Shown: piece by piece, positions 1 through 6,623 of the stretch
Layout: every line of letters starts with the position of its first letter
Numbering within the stretch: the first letter of the stretch is position 1
Source of the DNA: an uncultured Peptococcaceae bacterium
Lineage (GTDB): Bacteria > Bacillota > Dehalobacteriia > UBA4068
Assembly (NCBI GenBank): GCA_947307285.1
Contig: CAMZIS010000001.1
Span: 1 to 27,632, forward strand
Reading direction: 5' to 3'
Length of the DNA: 27,632 bases
Notes under the pieces: model-generated
The model's database searches: none
Seen by the model: only the letters and a program-made list of their open reading frames with translations
Told to the model about the DNA's origin: nothing
Position numbers and translations under genes: made by a program

Positions 1-327
1 GATATTGCCCGGATTCAGGCGCAGGCCCTGCACGCCGCTGTTTATGGCAGCCAGAGCCAGCCGGTGATCGAAATGGATATCCGCCACCAGCGGCAGGGGG
101 CTTTCTTTCACGATGTCGGCTAAAGCCTCCGCCGCCGTCATATCCGGCACGGCCAGACGGCCGATCTCCGCCCCTGCCGCGGCCAGAGCCCGCAGCTGAG
201 TCAAAGTAGCCGCCACGTCCCGGGTGTCCGTGTTGCACATGGACTGGACGGAGACAGGATTGCCGCCGCCCACCGCCACCGGGCCGATATGCACCGTTCT
301 GGTGATCTTACGTTCGAAACCGTTCAT
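1..327 (-). CDS. ispG: IspG (GcpE), 4-hydroxy-3-methylbut-2-enyl diphosphate synthase, N-terminal part
   Basis: IspG is the iron-sulfur enzyme of the penultimate MEP-pathway step, converting methylerythritol cyclodiphosphate to HMBPP in the cytosol. Only the first 109 codons are visible; the gene continues past base 1. The visible part is typical of the TIM-barrel start: ITRTVHIGPVAVGGGNPVSV at residues 8-27, then VQSMCNTDTRD, the ADIHFDHRLAL motif and LRLNPGNI at the edge. The C-terminal 4Fe-4S domain with its cysteines lies outside the window. The ATG at 327-325 follows the rseP stop codon with no spacer, so translation is probably coupled to rseP. There is no good Shine-Dalgarno site, only a G-rich stretch inside the end of rseP. 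The identification is secure from the N-terminal motifs. Whether the remainder is intact cannot be seen. Confidence 0.95.
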   Translation of the reverse strand, partial: MNGFERKITRTVHIGPVAVGGGNPVSVQSMCNTDTRDVAATLTQLRALAAAGAEIGRLAVPDMTAAEALADIVKESPLPLVADIHFDHRLALAAINSGVQGLRLNPGNI

Positions 328-1350
328 TTACAGCTTACCCGCCGCCAGATTGGCGATGTCGTGATAGGTGATGAGCAGCATCAGCCCCAGCAGCAGGATG
401 AGGCCGATGAAATGCACCAGGGCCTCTTTCTTGGGGTCGATGGGCTTGCCCCGCAGTCCCTCGACAGCCAGGAATACCAGACGGCTGCCGTCCAGGGCGG
501 GCAGGGGCAGCAGGTTGACCAGGCCCAGGTTGATGCACAGATAGGCGGCCAGCAGCAGCACGGACTGGATGCCGTAGCTGGCGGCGTCGCCGATGACGGA
601 GACGATGGCCACCGGCCCGCCTACGTCAACCGGCACCGTGCCCCGGAACATGCCCACGATGGCCAATATCAGCTCTTTAGTGAAGACGAAGGTCTGGGTG
701 AAGCCCAGGCCGATGGCACGAGGGAGCTTCTGCTTTTCCTCCGCCGGGTAGATGCCCAGCTTCCAGGAAGATGTTTCTTCGTCGTAATAGGGAGAGATCT
801 CCAGCTCCAGCTGTTCGCCGTCGCGCTCCACCACCATGGTGAAGCTCTCCCCTGCCGGCAGGCTGTTGACCGCGGAGCCGATAGAGTTCCAATCCGCGAT
901 ATCCTGCCCGGCAATGGTAAGGATGCGGTCCCCTTCCTGCAGGGCTTCCGCCGCCGGCGTGTCCGGGATGACAGAGCCCACCAGAGGCTGGCTGGAATAG
1001 GTGCCGATCATCATGAAGATGATGACGAACAGGATGGCCGCGCTGATGAAGTTCATCAGCGGCCCTGCCGCCACGATGGCCATGCGCTGGCCCACCGTTT
1101 TGCGGCAAAAGGCCCGGGGATTATCGCTTTCCTCGTCCTCGCCCACCATCTTGCACCAGCCGCCGATAGGCAGCAGGCGCAGGCAATAGTCGGTCTCCTT
1201 GCCTTTATAGTGCAGCAGACGCGGGCCCATGCCCACGCTGAAATCTTCCACGTAAACGCCGCAGGCCTTGGCCACGATGAAATGGCCGAACTCGTGGGTC
1301 AGCACCAGCACGCAGAAAATAGCCAGGGCGGCAATTATCTTAATCAGCAT
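328..1350 (-). CDS. rseP: RseP/RasP site-2 intramembrane zinc metalloprotease
   Basis: This is a 340-residue membrane-embedded zinc protease of the M50 (site-2) family. Relatives cleave anti-sigma factors and remnant signal peptides within the membrane. The zinc motif HEFGH is at residues 19-23 in the first membrane segment. A PDZ domain covers roughly residues 118-190 (SVIPDTPAAEALQEGDRIL). The third zinc ligand lies in NLLPLPALDG, with the Asp at residue 287. A second hydrophobic block near 92-115 and a C-terminal segment near 310-330 complete the usual topology. The start codon lies inside the end of dxr (11-base overlap), and the stop abuts ispG, so it sits inside a dxr-rseP-ispG unit. 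This is the usual place for rasP in Firmicutes, next to cdsA and dxr. All catalytic residues are present. The substrate cannot be predicted from sequence. Confidence 0.95.
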   Translation of the reverse strand: MLIKIIAALAIFCVLVLTHEFGHFIVAKACGVYVEDFSVGMGPRLLHYKGKETDYCLRLLPIGGWCKMVGEDEESDNPRAFCRKTVGQRMAIVAAGPLMNFISAAILFVIIFMMIGTYSSQPLVGSVIPDTPAAEALQEGDRILTIAGQDIADWNSIGSAVNSLPAGESFTMVVERDGEQLELEISPYYDEETSSWKLGIYPAEEKQKLPRAIGLGFTQTFVFTKELILAIVGMFRGTVPVDVGGPVAIVSVIGDAASYGIQSVLLLAAYLCINLGLVNLLPLPALDGSRLVFLAVEGLRGKPIDPKKEALVHFIGLILLLGLMLLITYHDIANLAAGKL

Positions 1351-2530
1351 ATCGATTCTCCATCAAAGCGGCGGCGTCCGCCCGGCCTCGGGCGTCGGCT
1401 GCCAGCACAGCGTCCAGATCGGCGGCGCGCGCTGTATCCTGCAGCTCGCTCGGAGCCTGTTCCAGCAGGCGGCACAGGGAAGCGCCGATGAACAGATAGG
1501 GTATCCCGTCCCGCAAAAAGGCCTCTACAAGCGCTTCGTTGGCGCCGTTGAGGTAAGCGGGCAGCAAACCGCCTCTTTTGCCCGCGTCGAGCATGGCTGT
1601 GAGGCCGGGGAAGCGGTCTTCGTCCGGCGGCAGGAAATCCAGCCGCCCTGCCTGCAGCAGGTCCAGCCGGGGGCCGGGATTGGGCAGACGCTCCCGCCCC
1701 AGCAGGGCGTAGGCGATGGGCAGACGCATATCCGCCGGGCCTAATTGCGCCTTGACGCTGCCGTCCCGGAAGCAGACCAGGGAATGGACCAGGCTTTGCG
1801 GGTGGATCGCTACTTTTATATCCTCGTAGTCCACGCCGAACAGCCAGTGGGCTTCTATGACCTCCAGCCCTTTATTGACCAGGGTGGCGCAGTCCACCGT
1901 GATCTTGCGGCCCATCTGCCAGTTGGGATGACGCAGTGCGTCCGCAGCCGTTACTTTTGCAAGCTCCGCCCGGGAGAGCTCCCGGAAAGCGCCGCCGCTG
2001 CAGGTGATGATCAGCTGTTCCACCGCTGCCGGGTCCTCCCCGGCCAAACATTGCCAGACGGCGGAGTGCTCGCTGTCCACGGGCCTGAGCTCCACGCCTC
2101 GCTCCCGGCAGCGTGCCGTGACAAGCTGACCGGAAGCCACCAACGCTTCTTTATTGGCCAGGGCGATGGTCTTCCCGCTGTCGATGGCGGCCAGCAGGGG
2201 CTTCAATCCGGCCAGGCCGGACATGGCGGCCAGAGCGGTATCCGCCGCGCCCACAGCCGCTGCGGCCAGCAGGCCTTCGTCTCCGGCCAGCACCTGTATG
2301 GGCAGGCCTCTCAGCTCTTCGCATAAGGATGGGTAGACCGCTTCGTCCGCCACGGCCACCAGGACCGGGCGGTACTTTTTCGCCTGTTCCGCCAGCAGGC
2401 GCCAGTTATCGTGGGCGGCCAGGGCCCGCACGCGCAGGCGTTCGGCATGCCAGTCCGCCACTTCCAGGGCCTGCCGGCCGATGGAGCCGGTGGAGCCCAG
2501 TATGGTCAGGTTTATCATAGGGCAACTCAT
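1340..2530 (-). CDS. dxr: Dxr, 1-deoxy-D-xylulose 5-phosphate reductoisomerase
   Basis: Dxr converts DXP to MEP with NADPH and a divalent metal, the committed step of the MEP isoprenoid pathway. The 396-residue length is normal. Visible motifs are the NADPH fold GSTGSIG at 12-18, LANKEALV with Lys127, the metal site PVDSEHS (Asp152, Ser153, Glu154), SGGAFR with Ser178, HPNW with His201, and NKGLEVIE with Asn219, Lys220 and Glu223. One substitution stands out. The Ser equivalent to E. coli Ser222, a phosphate contact in DSATMMNKG, is Cys214 here (DCATLVNKG); all flanking ligands are spaced as in E. coli. The first ATG abuts the cdsA stop. A second ATG four codons later (M5) is equally possible because neither has a clear Shine-Dalgarno site. 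The 3' end overlaps rseP by 11 bases. Confidence 0.95.
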   Translation of the reverse strand: MSCPMINLTILGSTGSIGRQALEVADWHAERLRVRALAAHDNWRLLAEQAKKYRPVLVAVADEAVYPSLCEELRGLPIQVLAGDEGLLAAAAVGAADTALAAMSGLAGLKPLLAAIDSGKTIALANKEALVASGQLVTARCRERGVELRPVDSEHSAVWQCLAGEDPAAVEQLIITCSGGAFRELSRAELAKVTAADALRHPNWQMGRKITVDCATLVNKGLEVIEAHWLFGVDYEDIKVAIHPQSLVHSLVCFRDGSVKAQLGPADMRLPIAYALLGRERLPNPGPRLDLLQAGRLDFLPPDEDRFPGLTAMLDAGKRGGLLPAYLNGANEALVEAFLRDGIPYLFIGASLCRLLEQAPSELQDTARAADLDAVLAADARGRADAAALMENRYAD

Positions 2531-3178
2531 TTATTCTATGTATGCCGGCCTCTTATACGAACAGCCGGCCCAGGAAAACATGAACATGGAGGCCAACAGC
2601 AGAGAATCGAAGCGGTCCAGGATGCCGCCGTGACCGGGCAGCAGATTGCCGCTGTCCTTGACCCCGGCCAGCCGCTTTACCTTGGATTCCACCAGATCGC
2701 CGATCTGCCCCACGCCCGAGATGAACAGGCTGACGATGAAGGCGGCGAACCAGCCGGCGTCGGTGGTTATGAGGGCGGCGATCATGCCCAGGATAGAGCC
2801 AACGACGAGGCCGGCCACGGCGCCTTCCCAGGTCTTGTGGGGGCTGATCTCAGGAGCCAGCTTGTGCTTGCCCCAGCGACGGCCGATCTCGTAGGCAGCC
2901 GTGTCGGTGCTCCAGATCACGGTCAGCAGCCAGGCCATGGCGCCCACCTGCCGCACGCCGAAGAAAGCGAGGAAGCCCAGGACTATATAGGCCGCGCCGC
3001 CGATGAGCCAGCGCAGGTCCTGCTGACGTTCCATGCCGATCAAAAGCTTCCAGTATTCGTAGAGGCCGATCAGAGCGAGGACGATGACCAGTCCTCCCAG
3101 CCACCAGCCGTTGAGCCAGAGGAAGAGGAAAAGCAGAGGTATGGCGATAGCAGCGGTGATGACGCGTTGTTTAAGCAT
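2531..3178 (-). CDS. cdsA: CdsA, phosphatidate cytidylyltransferase (short form)
   Basis: CdsA makes CDP-diacylglycerol from phosphatidic acid and CTP in the membrane, the branch point for phospholipids. The family signature is intact: SKVKR from residue 165, then VKD, PGHGGILDRFD ending at Asp191. The upstream motif AYEIGRRWGKHKLAPEISP (residues 95-113), followed by HKTWEG, is also present. The protein has 215 residues against about 260-285 in well-known CdsA proteins such as those of B. subtilis and E. coli. The missing part appears to be one or two hydrophobic segments between YEYWKLL (near 45) and the AAYIVLG helix (near 65). No frameshift is visible and the catalytic half is complete. 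The ATG has a good AAGGAG site, and the stop is directly followed by the dxr ATG. It lies 22 bases downstream of uppS, as in B. subtilis. Confidence 0.93.
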   Translation of the reverse strand: MLKQRVITAAIAIPLLFLFLWLNGWWLGGLVIVLALIGLYEYWKLLIGMERQQDLRWLIGGAAYIVLGFLAFFGVRQVGAMAWLLTVIWSTDTAAYEIGRRWGKHKLAPEISPHKTWEGAVAGLVVGSILGMIAALITTDAGWFAAFIVSLFISGVGQIGDLVESKVKRLAGVKDSGNLLPGHGGILDRFDSLLLASMFMFSWAGCSYKRPAYIE

Positions 3179-3200
3179 AGGCTCTCCTTTTCTTACGCTG

Positions 3201-3944
3201 TTATTTCTTATCGTCGGGCCGTCCGCCGAAACGGCGGCTGCGGCTCTGATATTCGATGACGGCCTCCAGCAGGTCGCGCTTGCCGAAATCGGGCCACAGC
3301 TTATCCATGAACACGAATTCGCAGTAGGCAGCCTGCCAGAGCAGGAAATTGCTGAGACGCAGCTCGCCGGAGGGCCGGATCAGCAGGTCCAGCTCCGGCA
3401 GGCCGGCGGTGTCCAGACGGTCGCTGAAGGTCTGCTCGGTGATGGCGTCCGCGGTCAGGCCTTCCCGGACCAGTGCCCGGGCCGCCCGCACGATCTCGTC
3501 CCGGCCGCCGTAGTTGACCGCCAGATTCAGCACCATGTCGGTATTCCCCGCCGTATCGGCCATAGCCCGCTCCAGCGTGCGCCGCACCTTGTCGGGCAGG
3601 CCCTCCCGGTTGCCGATGAAGCCGTAGCGGATGCCGTTAGCCTGCATGGTGCTCATTTCGCCGTAGAGCTTCTCCACGAACAGCTCCATCAGGAAACCTA
3701 CTTCCTCCCGGCTGCGCTTCCAGTTTTCCGTGGAAAAGGCGTACACGGTGAGGCAGGGCACGCCAAGCTCGCGGCAGATCTCAGCCAGCCGCCGCACCGC
3801 CTCCACCCCGGCCTTGTGACCGGCGGTGCGAGGCAAATCATGCCGGGCGGCCCAGCGGCCGTTGCCGTCCAGGATGACGGCGATATGCTGCGGCAGGCGC
3901 TGTTTGTCGATGCGGGCCAGCAGGTCCGCGTATTCTTCTTTCAT
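3201..3944 (-). CDS. uppS: UppS, undecaprenyl diphosphate synthase (cis-prenyltransferase)
   Basis: UppS extends farnesyl diphosphate with eight cis isoprene units to give C55 undecaprenyl diphosphate, the lipid carrier for peptidoglycan and other wall glycans. With the start chosen here it has 247 residues. The diphosphate-binding motif LDGNGRWA has catalytic Asp at residue 26, the same number as in E. coli UppS. Further family motifs are FSTENWKRS, NLAVNYGGRDEIV, RPSGELRLSNFLLWQ and LWPDF. The ATG at 3944-3942 has a GGAG site six bases upstream. A longer frame from a GTG at 3971 is disfavoured because the likely transcription start of the promoter at 3977-4004 falls at about that GTG. The gene begins the unit uppS-cdsA-dxr-rseP-ispG. 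Confidence 0.95.
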   Translation of the reverse strand: MKEEYADLLARIDKQRLPQHIAVILDGNGRWAARHDLPRTAGHKAGVEAVRRLAEICRELGVPCLTVYAFSTENWKRSREEVGFLMELFVEKLYGEMSTMQANGIRYGFIGNREGLPDKVRRTLERAMADTAGNTDMVLNLAVNYGGRDEIVRAARALVREGLTADAITEQTFSDRLDTAGLPELDLLIRPSGELRLSNFLLWQAAYCEFVFMDKLWPDFGKRDLLEAVIEYQSRSRRFGGRPDDKK

Positions 3945-3976
3945 GATGGGCTCCGTCTGATAGTTTACCACCTTTT

Positions 3977-4004
3977 ATTATCTCATAATTGCCTGAAAAG
4001 TCAA
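3977..4004 (-). promoter_or_regulatory. SigmaA-type promoter of uppS-cdsA-dxr-rseP-ispG
   Basis: Read on the minus strand, a TTGACT -35 box (4004-3999) and a GATAAT -10 box (3982-3977) are separated by 16 bases, with TGA just upstream of the -10 box (extended -10). The likely start is near 3970, giving a leader of about 26 nt that holds the GGAG site of uppS. It lies just downstream of the ferredoxin terminator, which makes a new unit starting here likely. Confidence 0.75.
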
Positions 4005-4030
4005 CGCAAGGTTCCGGCCTTGGAGGCATG

Positions 4031-4060
4031 AAAAAAAGCCCCTCCTTGAGAGGGGCTTTT
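4031..4060 (-). terminator. Intrinsic terminator after the ferredoxin gene
   Basis: On the minus strand, an AAGCCCCTC / GAGGGGCTT stem with a 5-nt loop is followed by a run of seven T. A-T pairs extend the stem to 11 bp. It starts 21 bases after the ferredoxin stop codon. It separates ferredoxin from the uppS unit. Confidence 0.9.
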
Positions 4061-4081
4061 ATGTTTGTTACATTGGATCAA

Positions 4082-4249
4082 TTACTTCTCGACAATAGCT
4101 CCGGCGGGGCAGTTATCGATGCAAGCGCCGCACTGCAGGCACTCGTCCTGATCGATCTTGTAGATGTCGCCTTCCTTGATGGCGCCGGCGGGGCATTCAC
4201 CCGCGCAAGTACCACAACCCAGGCAATCCTCAGTGATAACGTAGGCCAT
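4082..4249 (-). CDS. 2[4Fe-4S] clostridial-type ferredoxin, 55 residues
   Basis: This is a small soluble electron carrier of the clostridial 2[4Fe-4S] type. The two cluster motifs are CLGCGTCAGECP (Cys9, 12, 15, 19) and CLQCGACIDNCP (Cys37, 40, 43, 47); all eight ligands are present. The two halves are similar, the internal duplication typical of this family, and each ends in PAGAI. The ATG at 4249 has a very strong AAGGAGGTG site. The gene is set apart from its neighbours. A large hairpin lies between it and frr, and an intrinsic terminator follows it. It is therefore probably a monocistronic or processed, highly translated message placed between frr and uppS, which are adjacent in many other Firmicutes. 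Its redox partner cannot be told from context. IspG at the end of the next unit is a 4Fe-4S enzyme that needs an electron donor, but a link is only a guess. Confidence 0.95.
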   Translation of the reverse strand: MAYVITEDCLGCGTCAGECPAGAIKEGDIYKIDQDECLQCGACIDNCPAGAIVEK

Positions 4250-4280
4250 TCCTTACACCTCCTTAAAGGATTTGCTTTAT

Positions 4281-4318
4281 ATTCACTCGCATTGTCAACG
4301 GGACAACGCTGAGTAAAT
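4281..4318 (-). promoter_or_regulatory. Large imperfect stem-loop between frr and ferredoxin
   Basis: On the minus strand RNA, an 8-bp stem (ATTTACTC with GAGTGAAT), a single bulged A, a second 8-bp stem (GCGTTGTC with GACAATGC) and a 5-nt loop form a hairpin of 16 pairs. It begins 3 bases after the frr stop. Both imperfect pairs are G-U on the minus-strand RNA and would be A-C mismatches on the plus strand, so the transcribed RNA is the likely functional form. No T-tract follows. It may be a processing or 3'-end stabilising element, or a factor-assisted terminator. A TATAAA box at 4276-4281 lies at its base, but no well-spaced -35 box goes with it. Confidence 0.7.
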
Positions 4319-4321
4319 TCG

Positions 4322-4885
4322 CTATACTTCCATGATTTCCTTCTCTTTTTGCGCTAAAACTTCTTCCAGGCGCTTGATCGCCTTGTCAGTGAGCTTTTGC
4401 GCGTCGTCCAGAGCCTTCTTTGATTCGTCCTCCGAACATTCCTTGGCCTTTTCCAAAGCCTTGATGTCGTCGTTGAGGCCGCGGCGGATATTGCGCACCG
4501 CCACCTTGGCGTCTTCCGCCTTTTTGGAGCACTGCTTCACGATCTCCTTGCGCCGTTCCTCGGTCAGGGTGGGTACGGTCAGCCGCACCACGGTGCCGTC
4601 GCTGCTGGGGGTGATGCCCAGGTCGGATTTGAGGATGCCCTTTTCGATGGCGCCGATCTGGTTGCGGTCCCAGGGCTGGATGACGATGAGACGGGGCTCG
4701 GGGCAGGAGATATTGGCGGTCTGGTTGACGGGAGTGGGCGTGCCGTAATAATCCACCATGACTTTATCCAGCATGGCCGGAGTGGCGCGGCCCGCGCGCA
4801 TGGAGGAAAAATCGGAAGCGAGAATCTTTTCCACTTTTTCCATACGCTCTGCGGCGTCGTCCAGCAGTTCTTTTAACATAGACAT
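4322..4885 (-). CDS. frr: Frr, ribosome recycling factor
   Basis: RRF splits post-termination ribosomes together with EF-G. The 187-residue length is standard (about 185). The N-terminal helix carries the conserved MRAGRATPAMLD block, followed by the beta domain (PTPVNQTANISCPEPRLIVI) and the long C-terminal helical bundle (NDDIKALEK onward). The start overlaps nothing: the pyrH stop lies one base upstream. The Shine-Dalgarno site GGAGGTG is formed by the last codons of pyrH, implying coupling. The order rpsB-tsf-pyrH-frr is the common bacterial arrangement. The gene is followed at once by the strong hairpin at 4281-4318. Confidence 0.97.
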   Translation of the reverse strand: MSMLKELLDDAAERMEKVEKILASDFSSMRAGRATPAMLDKVMVDYYGTPTPVNQTANISCPEPRLIVIQPWDRNQIGAIEKGILKSDLGITPSSDGTVVRLTVPTLTEERRKEIVKQCSKKAEDAKVAVRNIRRGLNDDIKALEKAKECSEDESKKALDDAQKLTDKAIKRLEEVLAQKEKEIMEV

Positions 4886-4886
4886 A

Positions 4887-5603
4887 TCACACCTCCACAG
4901 TTGTTCCGATGTCTTCGCCCATTACGGCTTTCATCATGTTTCCGGGCTGGTCTATTTTGAACACTACGATCGGGATACGGTTGTCGCGGCACATGGCGGC
5001 GGCGGTAAGGTCCATGACCCGCAGCTGCTGCTGGACCACGTCCAGCATGGACAGGCGCGGGATGCGGCGGGCGGTCGGGTCGGTCTTCGGGTCGGCGGTA
5101 TAGACGCCGTCCACTTTTTTAGCCATGAGGATGACGTCGGCCCTGATCTCCGCCGCGCGGAGAGCAGCCGCGGTGTCGGTGGAGAAAAAGGGATGCCCCG
5201 TGCCGCCGGCAAAGATGACCACGCCGCCTTTTTCCAGAAAGTCGATGCTGCGGCGCAGGTCGAAGCCGGGAGCCGCCGGCTCCATGGGGATGGCCGATTC
5301 CACCCGGCAGGGCACGCCCTGCTCTTCGATGGCGGAGCGCAGGTAGAGCCCGTTCATCACCGTGGCCAGCATGCCCATGTTGTCCGCGGTGCAGCGGTCC
5401 ATGACGCTCTTTTCCGCCGCAGGCAGGCCCCGCCAGACGTTGCCTCCGCCCACCACCAGGCCCAGCTGCACGCCGCAGCGGCTGATCTCCGCCACCTGGG
5501 CGGCGATGCTGTTGATGGTGGCCTGGTCAAAGCCGTAGCCGGCCTCTCCGGCCAGGGATTCGCCGGAGATCTTCAGCAGGCATCTTTTGTATTTTGCATC
5601 CAT
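4887..5603 (-). CDS. pyrH: PyrH, UMP kinase
   Basis: PyrH phosphorylates UMP to UDP in pyrimidine nucleotide synthesis and belongs to the amino-acid kinase fold, unrelated to eukaryotic UMP/CMP kinases. The 238-residue protein shows LKISGES at residues 10-16, the glycine-rich VVGGGNVWRG at 50-59, MDRCTADNMGMLAT, FAGGTGHPFFSTDTAAALRA and KVDGVYTADP. I chose the ATG at 5603 because it has a strong GGAGG site about eight bases upstream and begins just before the family's first strand. A longer open frame to 5654 would read through the hairpin at 5632-5652 and has no homologous sequence. The hairpin in front of it may reduce transcription compared with rpsB-tsf. Confidence 0.96.
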   Translation of the reverse strand: MDAKYKRCLLKISGESLAGEAGYGFDQATINSIAAQVAEISRCGVQLGLVVGGGNVWRGLPAAEKSVMDRCTADNMGMLATVMNGLYLRSAIEEQGVPCRVESAIPMEPAAPGFDLRRSIDFLEKGGVVIFAGGTGHPFFSTDTAAALRAAEIRADVILMAKKVDGVYTADPKTDPTARRIPRLSMLDVVQQQLRVMDLTAAAMCRDNRIPIVVFKIDQPGNMMKAVMGEDIGTTVEV

Positions 5604-5623
5604 GGGAGCTCCTCCCTCAGAGG

Positions 5624-5652
5624 AAAGAAAAGGGGGCGGCGCTGCCACCCCC
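5624..5652 (-). terminator. Terminator-like hairpin between tsf and pyrH
   Basis: On the minus strand, GGGGGTGGC pairs with GCCGCCCCC (nine pairs, one a wobble, 3-nt loop) and is followed by TTTTCTTT. It lies 12 bases after the tsf stop and just before the pyrH Shine-Dalgarno site. pyrH and frr have no promoter of their own that I can see, so partial read-through (attenuation) is the simplest reading. Confidence 0.75.
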
Positions 5653-5664
5653 AAGACAGCGGAC

Positions 5665-6600
5665 TTATTTGCCGGCGTTCATTTTGGCGACTTCGGCAGC
5701 CAGGTCGTCCTGCTTCTTTTCGATGCCCTCGCCGACTTCGAAGCGGGCGAAGTCCTTGACCTTGATGTCCTTGCCCAGAGCCTTGGCGACGGAGGCCACG
5801 TACTGCTTGACGGAGAGCTCGCCGTCCTTGACGAAGCTCTGTTCCATCAGGCAGACTTCCTTCAGTTCCTTGTTCAGACGGCCCATGACCATCTTTTCCA
5901 CGATGGCTTCCGGCTTGGGCTTTTCCAGCTCGGCGTTTTCATTCAGGGCCTGCTGCAGCAGGATATGCTTTTCTTTTTCCAGATAGTCCTCGTCCACGTT
6001 GTCCTTGGAGACGAAACGGGGGTTCATGGACGCAATCTGCATGGCAACGTTGCGGCCGACCTCGCTGACCTCGGCGGCAGAGGCCTCGGTCTCCAGTTCG
6101 ACCAGGACGCCGATCTTGCCGTTGCCGTGGATATAGTAGGCGCATACGCAGCCGGGATCGTTGAATTTGACAAAGCGGCGCAGGCTCATGTTCTCGCCGA
6201 TCTTGGCGATCTTGGCGGTGATCAGGTCGCCCAGCTTGCCTTCTTTGGTCTCGGCGCCGAGCAGAGCTTCCACGTCGGCGTAGTCGCCGTTCAAAGCAGC
6301 CTCGGCCGCGGTCTCGACCAGTTCCACGAATTCGGGGTTCTTGGCCACGAAGTCGGTCTCGGAGTTGACTTCCGCCATGGCGGCGGCGCCGCATTCTTCG
6401 CAGAACGCCACGGCCACCAGACCTTCGGCGGCGATGCGGCCGGCCTTCTTGGCGGCGGCGGCCAGGCCCTTTTCACGCAGGATGTCCACGGCGCGATCGG
6501 CGTCGCCTTCCGCTTCCTTCAGGGCCTTTTTGCAGTCCATCATGCCCGCGCCGGTGCGTTCGCGCAGGGCCATTACGTCTTTAGCAGTGAATTCAGCCAT
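5665..6600 (-). CDS. tsf: Tsf, elongation factor Ts
   Basis: EF-Ts is the guanine-nucleotide exchange factor for EF-Tu. The 311-residue protein has the N-terminal UBA-like domain (MAEFTAKDVMALRERTGAGM), then DCKKALKEA, and the signature NSETDFVAKNPEFVEL with the TDFV residues that contact EF-Tu. The dimerisation subdomains follow, with VLVELETE, the MQIASMNPRFVS block and the FARFEVGEGIEK C-terminus. The ATG has a GGAGGAT site, and the gene lies 23 bases after rpsB in the usual rpsB-tsf pair. A terminator-like hairpin follows. Nothing in the protein looks damaged or unusual. Confidence 0.97.
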   Translation of the reverse strand: MAEFTAKDVMALRERTGAGMMDCKKALKEAEGDADRAVDILREKGLAAAAKKAGRIAAEGLVAVAFCEECGAAAMAEVNSETDFVAKNPEFVELVETAAEAALNGDYADVEALLGAETKEGKLGDLITAKIAKIGENMSLRRFVKFNDPGCVCAYYIHGNGKIGVLVELETEASAAEVSEVGRNVAMQIASMNPRFVSKDNVDEDYLEKEKHILLQQALNENAELEKPKPEAIVEKMVMGRLNKELKEVCLMEQSFVKDGELSVKQYVASVAKALGKDIKVKDFARFEVGEGIEKKQDDLAAEVAKMNAGK

Positions 6601-6623
6601 TTTATTTGTGATCCTCCAGATTA

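Noticed and set aside
289..1491. Long plus-strand open frame opposite rseP and ispG
   Set aside because: It is an antisense shadow of G+C-rich coding sequence: rich in His, Gln, Ala and Gly, no recognisable domain, and no Shine-Dalgarno site. The minus strand has clear rseP and ispG motifs.
3945..3971. GTG start for uppS nine codons upstream
   Set aside because: The predicted transcription start lies at about the same base and there is no Shine-Dalgarno site. The ATG at 3944 has GGAG and matches the family N-terminus.
4276..4306. Promoter for ferredoxin (TATAAA with TTGTCC or TTGACA)
   Set aside because: Spacings are 19 or 11 bases, neither good, and both -35 candidates lie inside the large stem-loop. 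Not supported enough to list as a promoter.
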